Assembly: GCF_001017125.1 (NCBI RefSeq)
Contig: NZ_JXOJ01000002.1
Span: 853,640-917,639 of the forward strand
DNA from: Methanoculleus sediminis
GTDB lineage: Archaea > Halobacteriota > Methanomicrobia > Methanomicrobiales > Methanoculleaceae
Direction of reading: 5' to 3'
Length of the DNA: 64,000 bases
Shown here: piece after piece, positions 20,009 through 27,968 of the stretch
Layout of the letters: each line of letters opens with the position of its first letter
Position numbering within the stretch: position 1 is the first letter of the stretch
Notes under the pieces: generated by a model
What the model was told of the DNA's origin: nothing
Databases searched by the model: none
The model's input: only the letters and a program-made list of their open reading frames with translations
Made by a program: the position numbers and the translations under genes

Positions 20009-20551
20009 ATGATGAAGATCGCATCCGCCGTTTTTCTGCTGATTGTCTCGGTCTGTATCGCGGGCTGCTGCACCTACGAAACGGCCGATCCAGCCCCTCC
20101 CGGCGGCCCGCAGGGGACGCCGGCGCAACGGTGCCCCGAGATCGACGTATCGGAGATCCCTGTAGCCACCCCGGAGGTGATCAGGACAAACGGCTCATAC
20201 ATCGCCGGGATTGCGCTCGGCGACGAGCGGGCACGGGCTCTCGTCCGGCACGGCGGCAAACCCGAATCGGTTGCCGTGCTCTTCCACTCGTGCCCGCGAA
20301 ACGACCCATACTGCAACCGGAACCCGAGCCTCGTCATCCGCTACGGGGAGATCCGGTTTGCGGTCACTGTCGACGAGACGGCCGGGACGGTGCTCGTCGG
20401 CTCCGCGCTCGTGCCGAACACGCCCTCCCGGACGTATTACAAGACCCGCGACCTCTCGACCGGGACCGATACCGTCTACCTGGGGGACGCCCCGATCATG
20501 ACCTACAACGAGACGTCGCTCCTGTACCTGAACGAGTCGTACGGTCGATAA
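20009..20551 (+). CDS. Putative lipoprotein, unknown
   Basis: 180 residues. Begins with a signal peptide and lipobox-like sequence (FLLIVSVCIAGCC). The mature part has Cys pairs (SCPRNDPYC) and ends in YLNESYGR. No family recognised. Likely the last gene of the operon starting at 18287. ATG 20009 or 20012 both keep the signal peptide; the longer frame to 19889 overlaps the previous gene and is rejected. Confidence 0.6.
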   Translation: MMKIASAVFLLIVSVCIAGCCTYETADPAPPGGPQGTPAQRCPEIDVSEIPVATPEVIRTNGSYIAGIALGDERARALVRHGGKPESVAVLFHSCPRNDPYCNRNPSLVIRYGEIRFAVTVDETAGTVLVGSALVPNTPSRTYYKTRDLSTGTDTVYLGDAPIMTYNETSLLYLNESYGR

Positions 20552-20666
20552 TGTGACTTATATCATTCACGGTGGCGACGTGGTGCTCGCTCTCTGAGGA
20601 CGGGCGCGCCCCCGGTTCCCGGCCCGCAGCGGCGTTGTTCGGCTTCAAAATCGATCGGGAAGGCCC

Positions 20667-20714
20667 GACGTGTAGACGATTGTCACAGAAATAGTTTATA
20701 GAAGAAGGTCGACC
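20667..20714 (+). promoter_or_regulatory. Multi-copy promoter cassette, copy 7
   Basis: GACGTGTAGACGATTGT, CACAGAAATAGTTTATAGA and GGTCGACCTCTCCCGC. It precedes the PGF-CTERM protein gene at 20833 with a leader of about 110 nt. Confidence 0.75.
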
Positions 20715-20832
20715 TCTCCCGCGTGGGTACCGGTATCCGGGGGCGCGGGTCCGGTCGTGCGACCCGTCAAAAATCGGGCCGGTACTACCGGGTCGGGACG
20801 ATTTACCGGGACTGAACGGTGAGGGATTGAAA

Positions 20833-21918
20833 ATGAACGGAAAAACCAGAACATTGACCTTCCTCTTCGCGCTGCTGCTCGCGGCCGTCCCGGCGGCAGG
20901 CGCAGATCTCGGTCCCAATCAACACCTGATCCCGGAACTGAAAGTGAACGAGTCGATCGAGACGATCGCCATCTCCGGGGAGTTGAGCCTTCAGCCGGAG
21001 TGGGACGGGAGTGTGACCACCGGGATACCGTTCGGTTCGATCCTCGTTCATACGGCGGATGAGAAGACGCTGGTCTTCGATAGCGACGGCAACCAGCTGC
21101 TCTCCATCAGCGACGAACTCTCTGCGAAAGTCCCCACCCCCGCGGGTGTCGAGAAGCCCTGCACCTGGGTGCACCAGCTCCCGAACGATTCCCGGGTCTA
21201 CCATCACGACAATGCGACCTTCATCTTCGGCAAGGCCGGGAACCTCATCCTGACCGTCATCAACGAGCATCCGCCGCCCGTCGAAGACCCGATCACCATC
21301 AACATCACCTCCCCGCGTGAGGGTGAGACGGTCTGGATCGACGTCGTGCCGCCCCGCGTCGCCGTCGTCGGGGAGGTGCACGCCCCCGCAGGTCTGCACA
21401 ACGTGGTTGTGCGGAGCGGGATCGGAGAGGTCTCGTGCGGGAACCGGCCCGAGTTCGCCTGCTCGGTGCCGGTCTCCGCCGGGGAGAACACGATCACCGT
21501 CGTGGCGGACACCCATGGACCCCTGGCCGAGAAGACCGTGAACGTGACCGTCCGTATCGGTCTCCCGCCGCCCCCGGCGATCGCCGTCTCGGGCAGGGTG
21601 ACGGATACCGGCGGCAACCCGGTTCCCGGTGCACTGGTTCGGTTCGAGTCGGTGTTTACGCTCGACGAACCCCTCGCAGCGGTCACCACGGACGAGGACG
21701 GCCGCTACCAGATAACCGCTCCCGGCCACCGGCAGACGGTCACTGTCGAGAAGGAGGGCTACTCCACCATCCGGGAGGGGTTCGTCTTCGAGAACCCAAC
21801 AAACACCCTCGACCTGGAACTGGAACCGTCGAGCCGGACGGTCCCGGGGTTCGGTCCCGCGCTCGCGGTTCTCTCGCTTTTGGGGGTCTTCCTCCTCATC
21901 GGCCGGAAGAGGCGGTGA
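20833..21918 (+). CDS. Surface protein with carboxypeptidase-regulatory-like domain and PGF-CTERM
   Basis: 361 residues. A signal peptide (LFALLLAAVPAAGA) leads to an N-terminal unknown domain, an Ig-like segment (about 155-245), then a carboxypeptidase regulatory-like fold (about 250-325: VSGRVTDTGGNPVPGALV, DEDGRYQITAPG). The end TVPGFGPALAVLSLLGVFLLIGRKRR-like tail is a PGF-CTERM: PGF motif, helix and basic tail, recognised by archaeosortase A for lipid attachment. Start is ATG 20833. The next gene begins 2 bp later. Confidence 0.8.
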   Translation: MNGKTRTLTFLFALLLAAVPAAGADLGPNQHLIPELKVNESIETIAISGELSLQPEWDGSVTTGIPFGSILVHTADEKTLVFDSDGNQLLSISDELSAKVPTPAGVEKPCTWVHQLPNDSRVYHHDNATFIFGKAGNLILTVINEHPPPVEDPITINITSPREGETVWIDVVPPRVAVVGEVHAPAGLHNVVVRSGIGEVSCGNRPEFACSVPVSAGENTITVVADTHGPLAEKTVNVTVRIGLPPPPAIAVSGRVTDTGGNPVPGALVRFESVFTLDEPLAAVTTDEDGRYQITAPGHRQTVTVEKEGYSTIREGFVFENPTNTLDLELEPSSRTVPGFGPALAVLSLLGVFLLIGRKRR

Positions 21919-21919
21919 G

Positions 21920-22732
21920 ATGACAGAGAGCGGCTCAGTAATCCCGGCACTCCTCCTCACCGCCGCGGTCACGGCGCTGGCGGCGGGGTTTGCGGCTTTC
22001 GCGCCCGTCACCGAGGTCCCCATAATCTCGCATGAGCAGATTGCCCCACAGGATCAGGCCCTGGTCCATATCGACTTCTTCACGGAGAAGAGGGATACCC
22101 CGGTCGAGGGCGTGGATATCCTCTCCTCGATCCTGCGTTACGAACTCGCGGTCTACGATACAGAGGGTATCCGGGATCACCTGCTTTCCGGCGAACCGCT
22201 GGCGGTGCATATCGCCGTGCAGGGCTGCCCGGCGGTTCTCGAGGGGTCGTTGCACGGCACCGGCTCCTTCACCGGCACCCTTTCCGGGGACGGCAGGGCG
22301 CATCTGACCATCAGAGGCGACGTCCTTCGCGGTTATTTCGAGACCGGCGGCGTCGCATACTGGGTGGAGAGCACCGGGCGGTACGACACCGAATCCCCGG
22401 GGAAGGTCCTCCACTATCTCTTCTCCTCCGCAGACGTGAAAGGGTTGAGCGGCTGCTATCTCACGCTCTACAACATCAGCAACGGGGATCTGGAAGATTC
22501 CGGATACCCTGCAGGTTGGACGGAAGCCGACTTCTTGAGTGCCGGCCACGAGGTCGTCCCGCTCACGGATGCCGATCTCGCCCGCCTCCCCAGAGTGAAC
22601 GAGACCCTTCGCACCGGCTTTATGGAGGTGCCGCTCTCCGAGAGCGAGACGATGCGCATCATGAATGGTTACCGGGGGAGGATCGCGGAGTATCGCGGGA
22701 ACTACTACGTGATCGACTTCATCGAGAGTTAG
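21920..22732 (+). CDS. Stand-alone metzincin-propeptide-like secreted protein
   Basis: 270 residues. N-terminal hydrophobic segment (ALLLTAAVTALAAGFAAF), then a region (ALVHIDFFTEKRDT ... YELAVYDTEGIRDHLLSGEPL) aligned with the propeptide of the metzincin at 35351-36673 (ALVHFGDLTEM ... YDLVVFDLPKIREYLLHGDQL), then the ~70-residue C-terminal module (PLTDADLARLPRV ... AEYRGNYYVIDFI). It lacks any HExxH. Close paralogue of 36791-37645. A propeptide without protease might act as inhibitor or chaperone; this is inference. Confidence 0.65.
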   Translation: MTESGSVIPALLLTAAVTALAAGFAAFAPVTEVPIISHEQIAPQDQALVHIDFFTEKRDTPVEGVDILSSILRYELAVYDTEGIRDHLLSGEPLAVHIAVQGCPAVLEGSLHGTGSFTGTLSGDGRAHLTIRGDVLRGYFETGGVAYWVESTGRYDTESPGKVLHYLFSSADVKGLSGCYLTLYNISNGDLEDSGYPAGWTEADFLSAGHEVVPLTDADLARLPRVNETLRTGFMEVPLSESETMRIMNGYRGRIAEYRGNYYVIDFIES

Positions 22733-22746
22733 GTCGCACCGGTCCC

Positions 22747-23232
22747 CTAAACCCTCTTTGCTATCGTCTCGATCGCTTCGATAAGCGTCTGCTGCTGCGG
22801 CTTGATGATCGCGACCGGGCAGTCGGCGATCTTCTCCACGATCGGCGCGAGGATGGGTGCGCAGATGATCCCGAGCGCCCCCTCCTTGTCCGCCCGGACG
22901 GCGGCGATGATGCACTCTTCAAGGGAATCGGCCGCATAGCCCCGGATGTGGTATTGCTTCCCGCCGATGGCGAAGTTACGGTTGTCGATCTCGTCGAGCA
23001 GGAACCGGGCTGCGATCACCGCGATGAAACTCTTCTCCCGGGGCTCGAGGACGTTCACTATCCGCCGGACGGTCGAGAGGCGCGGGTCCGCCCTGCCCGA
23101 CGTGAGCTTGTAGAGGGTTGCGGGCGGGATCCCGGCCCGTTCCGCGAGATCGCGGATGCTCATATCCTGCCGGGCGAGTTCCTCCTGGAGCGCGTCGGCA
23201 AAGTCGGCTTCGAAGATCTTTCGCGAGAGCAT
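22747..23232 (-). CDS. XRE-type HTH regulator, divergent from the coenzyme M operon
   Basis: 161 residues from ATG 23232. The helix-turn-helix is at about residues 16-55 (RDLAERAGIPPATLYKLTSG). The rest (about 70-161) is an alpha/beta ligand-type domain ending in CPVAIIKPQQQTLIEAIETI, as in the COG1709 family of archaeal regulators. The upstream frame extension overlaps the promoter. Its location back to back with the operon at 23336 and an inverted repeat between them suggest it regulates both. Confidence 0.82.
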   Translation of the reverse strand: MLSRKIFEADFADALQEELARQDMSIRDLAERAGIPPATLYKLTSGRADPRLSTVRRIVNVLEPREKSFIAVIAARFLLDEIDNRNFAIGGKQYHIRGYAADSLEECIIAAVRADKEGALGIICAPILAPIVEKIADCPVAIIKPQQQTLIEAIETIAKRV

Positions 23233-23305
23233 TGTTCTACTATAGTCATATCTATGAGATAATGTTTTTCCTGATTCGGTTAAGAGTTCCGCTATGGAGA
23301 ACAAT
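23231..23305. promoter_or_regulatory. Divergent promoter region with inverted repeat
   Basis: ATTGTTCTACTATAG at 23231-23245 is matched, with one gap and one mismatch, by CTATGGAGAACAAT at 23292-23305. The arms sit at the start codon of the HTH gene and upstream of the operon at 23336, a good arrangement for a regulator that binds both promoters. Binding is inferred. Confidence 0.5.
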
Positions 23306-23335
23306 CCTTATCTTCCTGCATGACGACCCTCCCGC

Positions 23336-24115
23336 ATGGACCCCTCACCCATCCGCGAGATCACGATCCTCCCCGGCCGGAACCGGAACGGCGAACCGGA
23401 GCGGTTCGAGGCGATCGTCATCCGCCCGGGCGATACAATATCAGTCGTCGGCCCCACCGGTTCGGGGAAGAGCGCCCTCATCAACGATATCGAGGTCTTC
23501 GCCCGGAACGACACTGCCACGGGACGCACCGTCCTTGTCAACGGGGAATACCCTCCCGAAGAGTTCGTCCGCGACCCGGCGCACAAGCCCGTCGCCCTGA
23601 TCACCCAGAACACCCGGTGCCTCGCCGACCTCACTGTTGCAGAGTTCCTTGCGATGCACGTCCGGTCCCGCAGGATCGCCGACGACGGGATTGTCGAGAG
23701 GACGATCGATCTTGCAAACGAGTTCACGGGCGAGGAGATCCGGGCCGGCGCCCGGATGACCGCGCTCTCCGGGGGGCAGACCCGGTCGCTCCTCGTCGCG
23801 GACGCCGTCCTTATCGCGGCTGCTCCGGTCCTCCTCCTCGATGAGGTGGAGAACGCAGGGATCTTCAAGGAGCGGGTGATCGAGGTGCTCCGGGCCGGTG
23901 GGAAGGCGGTCATCTTCGTCACGCACGATCCTCTGGTCTCCCTTCTCTCCGCCCGGCGGATCGTCATGCGGGACGGGGCGGTCGAACGGGTGATCGAGCC
24001 CCTCGACCGCGAGAATGAGGCGCTCCGGGAGGCGCTTCGCCTCGACGGAATCCTCCGCCGGATGCGCGAGCAGATCCGGGCGGGCGACCTGATCACGGGA
24101 CCGGTCGGGGCATGA
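23336..24115 (+). CDS. ABC-type ATPase without transporter subunit, coenzyme M operon
   Basis: 259 residues, ABC ATPase fold: Walker A GPTGSGKSAL (about residue 39), Q-loop LITQNT, signature LSGGQTRSL (about 143) and Walker B VLLLDEVENAG (about 163), then the H-loop VTHDPL. Walker B has D-E-V-E-N where transporters usually have DEPT/DEAT. No permease is nearby and it starts an operon with a GTPase and Fe-S proteins, so a role in assembly or activation of a metalloprotein is more likely than transport. Overlaps the next gene by four bases. Confidence 0.8.
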   Translation: MDPSPIREITILPGRNRNGEPERFEAIVIRPGDTISVVGPTGSGKSALINDIEVFARNDTATGRTVLVNGEYPPEEFVRDPAHKPVALITQNTRCLADLTVAEFLAMHVRSRRIADDGIVERTIDLANEFTGEEIRAGARMTALSGGQTRSLLVADAVLIAAAPVLLLDEVENAGIFKERVIEVLRAGGKAVIFVTHDPLVSLLSARRIVMRDGAVERVIEPLDRENEALREALRLDGILRRMREQIRAGDLITGPVGA

Positions 24116-24819
24116 GGCTCGCCGTCGTTGCGGGACCGCCGTCCGCCGGGAAGACCGCCGTCGTGCGGCAGATCATCCGCACCCTTCTGGACCGGTACCG
24201 GATCGCTTACCTGAAGATCGACGTCGTCCGGGCGTTCGAGGACGAGGAACTCGCGGCCGAGTTCGGGATACCGGCACGGAAGGTCTGCTCCGGCGACCTC
24301 TGCCCGGACCACGCCGGGGTGATGGTGATGCGGGACGCCATCGCCTGGGCCGAAGGGGAGGGGGCCGACCTCCTCCTGGTCGAGAGCGCCGGGCTCTGCC
24401 TGCGCTGCTCCCCCTACACGACGCAGGCGCTCGGGATCGTCGTCCTCTCCGCGGTTTCCGGCACGAACACGCCTCTGAAGATGGCCGCGATGCTCGGGCT
24501 CGCCGACATCGCGGTCGTGACCCGGATCGACCTGGTCTCACAGGCCGAGAAGGAGGTCTTCCGGGAGCGGATCCGGGAGGTGAACCCGGACCTCGACATC
24601 GTCGAGACGAACGCCGTCCAGGGGACCGGGATGCGCTACCTCATCCGGGCGATCGAGGACTGCCCGCCGATAACCGATCCCGATACAATCGTCCTCCGGG
24701 GTGCGCCGCCGCTCGGGGTCTGCACCGTCTGCATCGGGAAGACCGAGATCGGGTGGCAGCACCACTTCGGGGTCGTCCGGAGGCTTGAGGACGCAGACTA
24801 TCTCTTCCGGGGGGACTGA
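24112..24819 (+). CDS. G3E-type P-loop GTPase (HypB/UreG-like)
   Basis: 235 residues. P-loop GPPSAGKTAV at residues 8-17, a switch-like Asp in KIDVVRAFEDEE, a CSGDLCPDH segment (about 62) that could bind metal, LLLVESAGLCLRCS (Walker B) and TRIDLV as an NKxD-like motif. The C-terminus carries CTVCIGKTEIGW. These are features of the metal-insertion GTPases of the SIMIBI/G3E class. In this operon it may load iron-sulfur or another metal into the marker-16 protein; that is inference. Confidence 0.78.
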   Translation: MRLAVVAGPPSAGKTAVVRQIIRTLLDRYRIAYLKIDVVRAFEDEELAAEFGIPARKVCSGDLCPDHAGVMVMRDAIAWAEGEGADLLLVESAGLCLRCSPYTTQALGIVVLSAVSGTNTPLKMAAMLGLADIAVVTRIDLVSQAEKEVFRERIREVNPDLDIVETNAVQGTGMRYLIRAIEDCPPITDPDTIVLRGAPPLGVCTVCIGKTEIGWQHHFGVVRRLEDADYLFRGD

Positions 24820-24823
24820 TCCG

Positions 24824-25441
24824 GTGGCATGGGACCCACCCGGGAAGGACTGCGGGGCCTGCGGCGCCCCGACCTGCGAGGCGTTCCTCCAACGGGTCCG
24901 GCGCGGGGAGAAGGATCTTGAAGACTGCGTCTTCTACCCCGCCGGGACCCCCTCCCCCCGGTTCGAGGGCGAGACCCTTCATACCGGCCGGGACGTCCTC
25001 GGCGGCGAGTACGACTTTATCCTCGATCCCCTGCCAGGCGAGGTTTCGGCCCGGAAGATCGTGCTGCCCTTCCGCCCGGACCTCGTAGAGAAGTGGGGGA
25101 TTGCGGCCGGGGATATCGTCGTCGGGAGGCCGGCCGGCGCGGGATGCCCGGTCCAGCACGTCCTCTCGGTCCTCCATGCAAGCCCGGTAAGCGGCCTCCT
25201 CACCTGCCTGGTCGTCGGCCCGGAGGCCTCGCGGGGCGGAGAATTTAAGGACGTTGAAGCCTACCACATCGTCGGTTTCGAGGGGATTGCCCGGACGGTG
25301 CGTCAGGAACCGGTCTTCGGGATGCGGCAGCGGTTCCTGCCCGGCTACTGCATGATGAACCTTACGCATACGGGTGTCGTGAATATGATTCTCGCACAGT
25401 CCTCGGGTCTCCATGTGCGGGTGGAGGATATCAGGTTATGA
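24824..25441 (+). CDS. Fe-S domain protein of the coenzyme M operon
   Basis: 205 residues from GTG 24824. The N-terminus holds a 4Fe-4S motif of the type found in RnfB and corrinoid Fe-S proteins: C-x2-C-x4-C-x16-C (DCGACGAPTCEAF, with the fourth Cys in LEDC). The remaining ~170 residues form an unrecognised domain with more conserved-looking Cys (AGCPVQH, GYCMM). Four bases after the GTPase gene; overlaps the marker-16 gene by four. Probably an electron or cluster donor. Confidence 0.75.
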   Translation: MAWDPPGKDCGACGAPTCEAFLQRVRRGEKDLEDCVFYPAGTPSPRFEGETLHTGRDVLGGEYDFILDPLPGEVSARKIVLPFRPDLVEKWGIAAGDIVVGRPAGAGCPVQHVLSVLHASPVSGLLTCLVVGPEASRGGEFKDVEAYHIVGFEGIARTVRQEPVFGMRQRFLPGYCMMNLTHTGVVNMILAQSSGLHVRVEDIRL

Positions 25442-26679
25442 AGACGATAACAGAGATCGACGAGAAGATCCGGAATGGTTCGGCGGTCGTCTACACGGCC
25501 GCGGAGTTCAAGCGTCTCGTCCGCGAGGGTGCGGACGTCACGGCCGCAGAGGTCGACGTGGTCACCACGGGAACCTCTGGCGTGATGTCGGGGACCGCGG
25601 CGATCCTCTCGGTCCCGGTGGCGGCGCCGGGCACCTTCGAGCGGGCGGACCGGGCCTGGCTGAACGGTGTCCCCTGCATGCCCGGCCCCTGCCCGAACGA
25701 GCGTCTCGGGCTCGTCGACCTGATCGTCTCCGGGACCGCCCATGCCGGGGCGGGCTACGGGGGCGGCCACCTCTTCCGCGATATCGTCGAGGGCCGCGAG
25801 ATCGAGGTGCTGGTGGAGGCTGCCGACCGCTCGATCGAGGCGCGGGTGACCCTCGAGGACTTCGCCTACGCCCGGATCTTCACCACCCGGAGCGCCTTCA
25901 AGAACTACACCGCCTACCTCAACACCCGGCCGAGCCGGGTGACGACGATCTTCTCGGTCACCGGGCTCGAGGGGCCCTGCCGGGAGGTCTCGGTCAGCGG
26001 GTGCGGCGAGATCAATCCCCTCCAGAACGATCCCGCACGACTCGCGATCCGGGACGGGACGCCGATCCTCCTGAACGGTTCGGCCGGGCTGGTGACCGGG
26101 GAAGGGACCCGGAGTACCCCCGAGCGGCCGAACCTCACGGTCATCGCCGATATGGCCGGGATGCAGCCTCGCTACATGGGTGGGTTCAAGACCTCCGCCG
26201 GGCCGGAGTGCATCACGAGCCTCGGCATCGCGATCCCGGTCCTCGACGACCGGCAGGTCGCGGCCCTCCGCGTCCTCGACGAGGATATCCCCCTCCCGGT
26301 CGCCGACATCAACACCCGCACCGTCCTCGACGAGGCGACCTACGCCGACGTCTGGCAGCGGCCTGATAGGGAGGTGACCTACTATCCGGAGTGGTGCGAG
26401 GGATGCTCGGCCTGTGCCGCGGCCGCGGTCTGCCCGACGGGCGCGTTTGCCCGCGAGACCGGGATCGACCGCGACCGCTGCCTCGCCTGCACCGCCTGTC
26501 TTGCCGCCTGCCCGAACAACGCTCTCGAGGCCGGGGAGGGCTCGCTCCGGGTCCGGGGACGGAAGGTGCCGATCACGCTGCGCCAGTCGGGCCGGACGCT
26601 CGCCGAAGACCTCTGCCGGGACTTAAAAGAGATGGTCCTCGACGGCCGATTCACCTTCACCGGGGGCGCGATGCGGTGA
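25438..26679 (+). CDS. Methanogenesis marker 16 protein (DUF39 plus two 4Fe-4S)
   Basis: 413 residues. Residues 1-310 are a DUF39/HcyBio domain with conserved Cys (GVPCMPGPCPNERLG, EGPCREVSVSGCGEINP, CITS). At about 320-370 are two ferredoxin clusters (CEGCSACAAAAVCP, CLACTACLAACPNNA). DUF39 proteins are known to take part in sulfide-dependent homocysteine formation from aspartate semialdehyde. The paralogue beside coenzyme M genes is a candidate for the analogous thiol-forming step on sulfoacetaldehyde. Overlaps the cysteate synthase gene (GTGA). Confidence 0.85.
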   Translation: MKTITEIDEKIRNGSAVVYTAAEFKRLVREGADVTAAEVDVVTTGTSGVMSGTAAILSVPVAAPGTFERADRAWLNGVPCMPGPCPNERLGLVDLIVSGTAHAGAGYGGGHLFRDIVEGREIEVLVEAADRSIEARVTLEDFAYARIFTTRSAFKNYTAYLNTRPSRVTTIFSVTGLEGPCREVSVSGCGEINPLQNDPARLAIRDGTPILLNGSAGLVTGEGTRSTPERPNLTVIADMAGMQPRYMGGFKTSAGPECITSLGIAIPVLDDRQVAALRVLDEDIPLPVADINTRTVLDEATYADVWQRPDREVTYYPEWCEGCSACAAAAVCPTGAFARETGIDRDRCLACTACLAACPNNALEAGEGSLRVRGRKVPITLRQSGRTLAEDLCRDLKEMVLDGRFTFTGGAMR

Positions 26680-27968
26680 GGGAGAAGTACCTCCTCCGGT
26701 GCCCGGGGTGCGGCCGGCCGTTCCCGGACAACTACACCCTCGACTGCCCGTCGGGGTGCGACGCCCTCCTCCGGACGGTCTACGCCGAGCGCCGGCTCAC
26801 GCCCCGTGACCTCCCCGGCATATTTCGCTACACCGAGTGGCTCCCCATCGAGGGCCACCTCCGCCTCGACGCCGGCCCGGTCTCCTACGAGAGCGTCGGT
26901 CTCGCCCGGGAACTCGGGCTCTCCCACCTCACCGTCACCTTCTCGGGCTACTGGCCCGAGCGGGGCGGGCGGATGGAGACCTGCTCGTTCAAGGAGCTCG
27001 AGGCACAGCCGACGGTTCTCCGCCTCCGGGAGAAGGGGGCCGGGGTCCTCCAGGTCTCCTCGGCGGGAAACACCGGCCGGGCCTTCTGCCAGGTCTCGGC
27101 GCTGACCGGGGCCCCGGTCGTGGTGGTGGTCCCGGCATCCGCCGCCGACCGGCTCTGGACGACCGTCGAGTCTCCGAACGTCTGCCTCATCACGGTGGAC
27201 GGGGACTACTCCGACTCGATCGCGTTCGGGCGGGAGGTCTGCTCCCTCCCGGGGATCGTTCCCGAGGGCGGGGCGAAGAACGTCGCCCGGCGTGACGGGA
27301 TGGGGACGGTGATGCTGAACGGGACCCTCGCCGCCGGCCGGCTCCCCGACTGCTACTTCCAGGCGGTCGGGAGCGGGACCGGGGGGATCGCCGCATGGGA
27401 GGCGGCGGAGCGGCTCGTCGCCGACGGGCGGTTCGGCTCCCGCCTCCCGGCCCTCCACCTCTCCCAGAACCTCCCCTTCGTCCCGATGGTCCGGGCATGG
27501 GAGGCGGGGAGGCAGGAGGTCGTTCCTGAAGTGGATATGCCCGATACCGAGGCCTCTATCGCCCGGGTCTCCGCCGACGTCCTGACGAACCGCCACCCAC
27601 CCTGGGGGGTCCGGGGCGGGGTCTACGACGCACTTCTGGCCTCGGGCGGGAGGATGTATGCGGTCGCAAACGACGACGCCCGGTCCGCCGGGAGACTCTT
27701 TGCCGATACCGAGGGGATCGACCTCGACCCGGCGGCGGCGGTCGCGGTCGCCTCGCTCGCCCGGGCGGCGGAGGAGGGACGCATCGGTCCGGATGACCAC
27801 GTCCTCCTGAACGTCACCGGCGGCGGCTACGAGCGTGCGGCCGAAGACCTCGACCGCTACCCGGTCGAGCCCTACATCCGGGTCCGGGCCGGTGAGGCCT
27901 TCGCAGGGGATGTGCGGGACGCCGTCCGGGGGTGGCTCGCGGAGCAGGAGGTGGTTGTCCGTGCGTGA
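26676..27968 (+). CDS. Cysteate synthase
   Basis: 430 residues, PLP enzyme derived from threonine synthase. The N-terminus has a zinc-ribbon-like CPGCGRPF and CPSGC. The PLP Lys is probably in CSFKELEAQPT (about residue 108), with SSAGNTGRAF (about 127) and the phosphate loop GSGTGG (about 230). In Methanosarcinales and Methanomicrobiales the enzyme makes L-cysteate from phosphoserine and sulfite, replacing the ComABC route to coenzyme M. Adjacent comDE supports this over a plain threonine synthase. GTG start overlaps the upstream stop. Confidence 0.88.
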   Translation: MREKYLLRCPGCGRPFPDNYTLDCPSGCDALLRTVYAERRLTPRDLPGIFRYTEWLPIEGHLRLDAGPVSYESVGLARELGLSHLTVTFSGYWPERGGRMETCSFKELEAQPTVLRLREKGAGVLQVSSAGNTGRAFCQVSALTGAPVVVVVPASAADRLWTTVESPNVCLITVDGDYSDSIAFGREVCSLPGIVPEGGAKNVARRDGMGTVMLNGTLAAGRLPDCYFQAVGSGTGGIAAWEAAERLVADGRFGSRLPALHLSQNLPFVPMVRAWEAGRQEVVPEVDMPDTEASIARVSADVLTNRHPPWGVRGGVYDALLASGGRMYAVANDDARSAGRLFADTEGIDLDPAAAVAVASLARAAEEGRIGPDDHVLLNVTGGGYERAAEDLDRYPVEPYIRVRAGEAFAGDVRDAVRGWLAEQEVVVRA

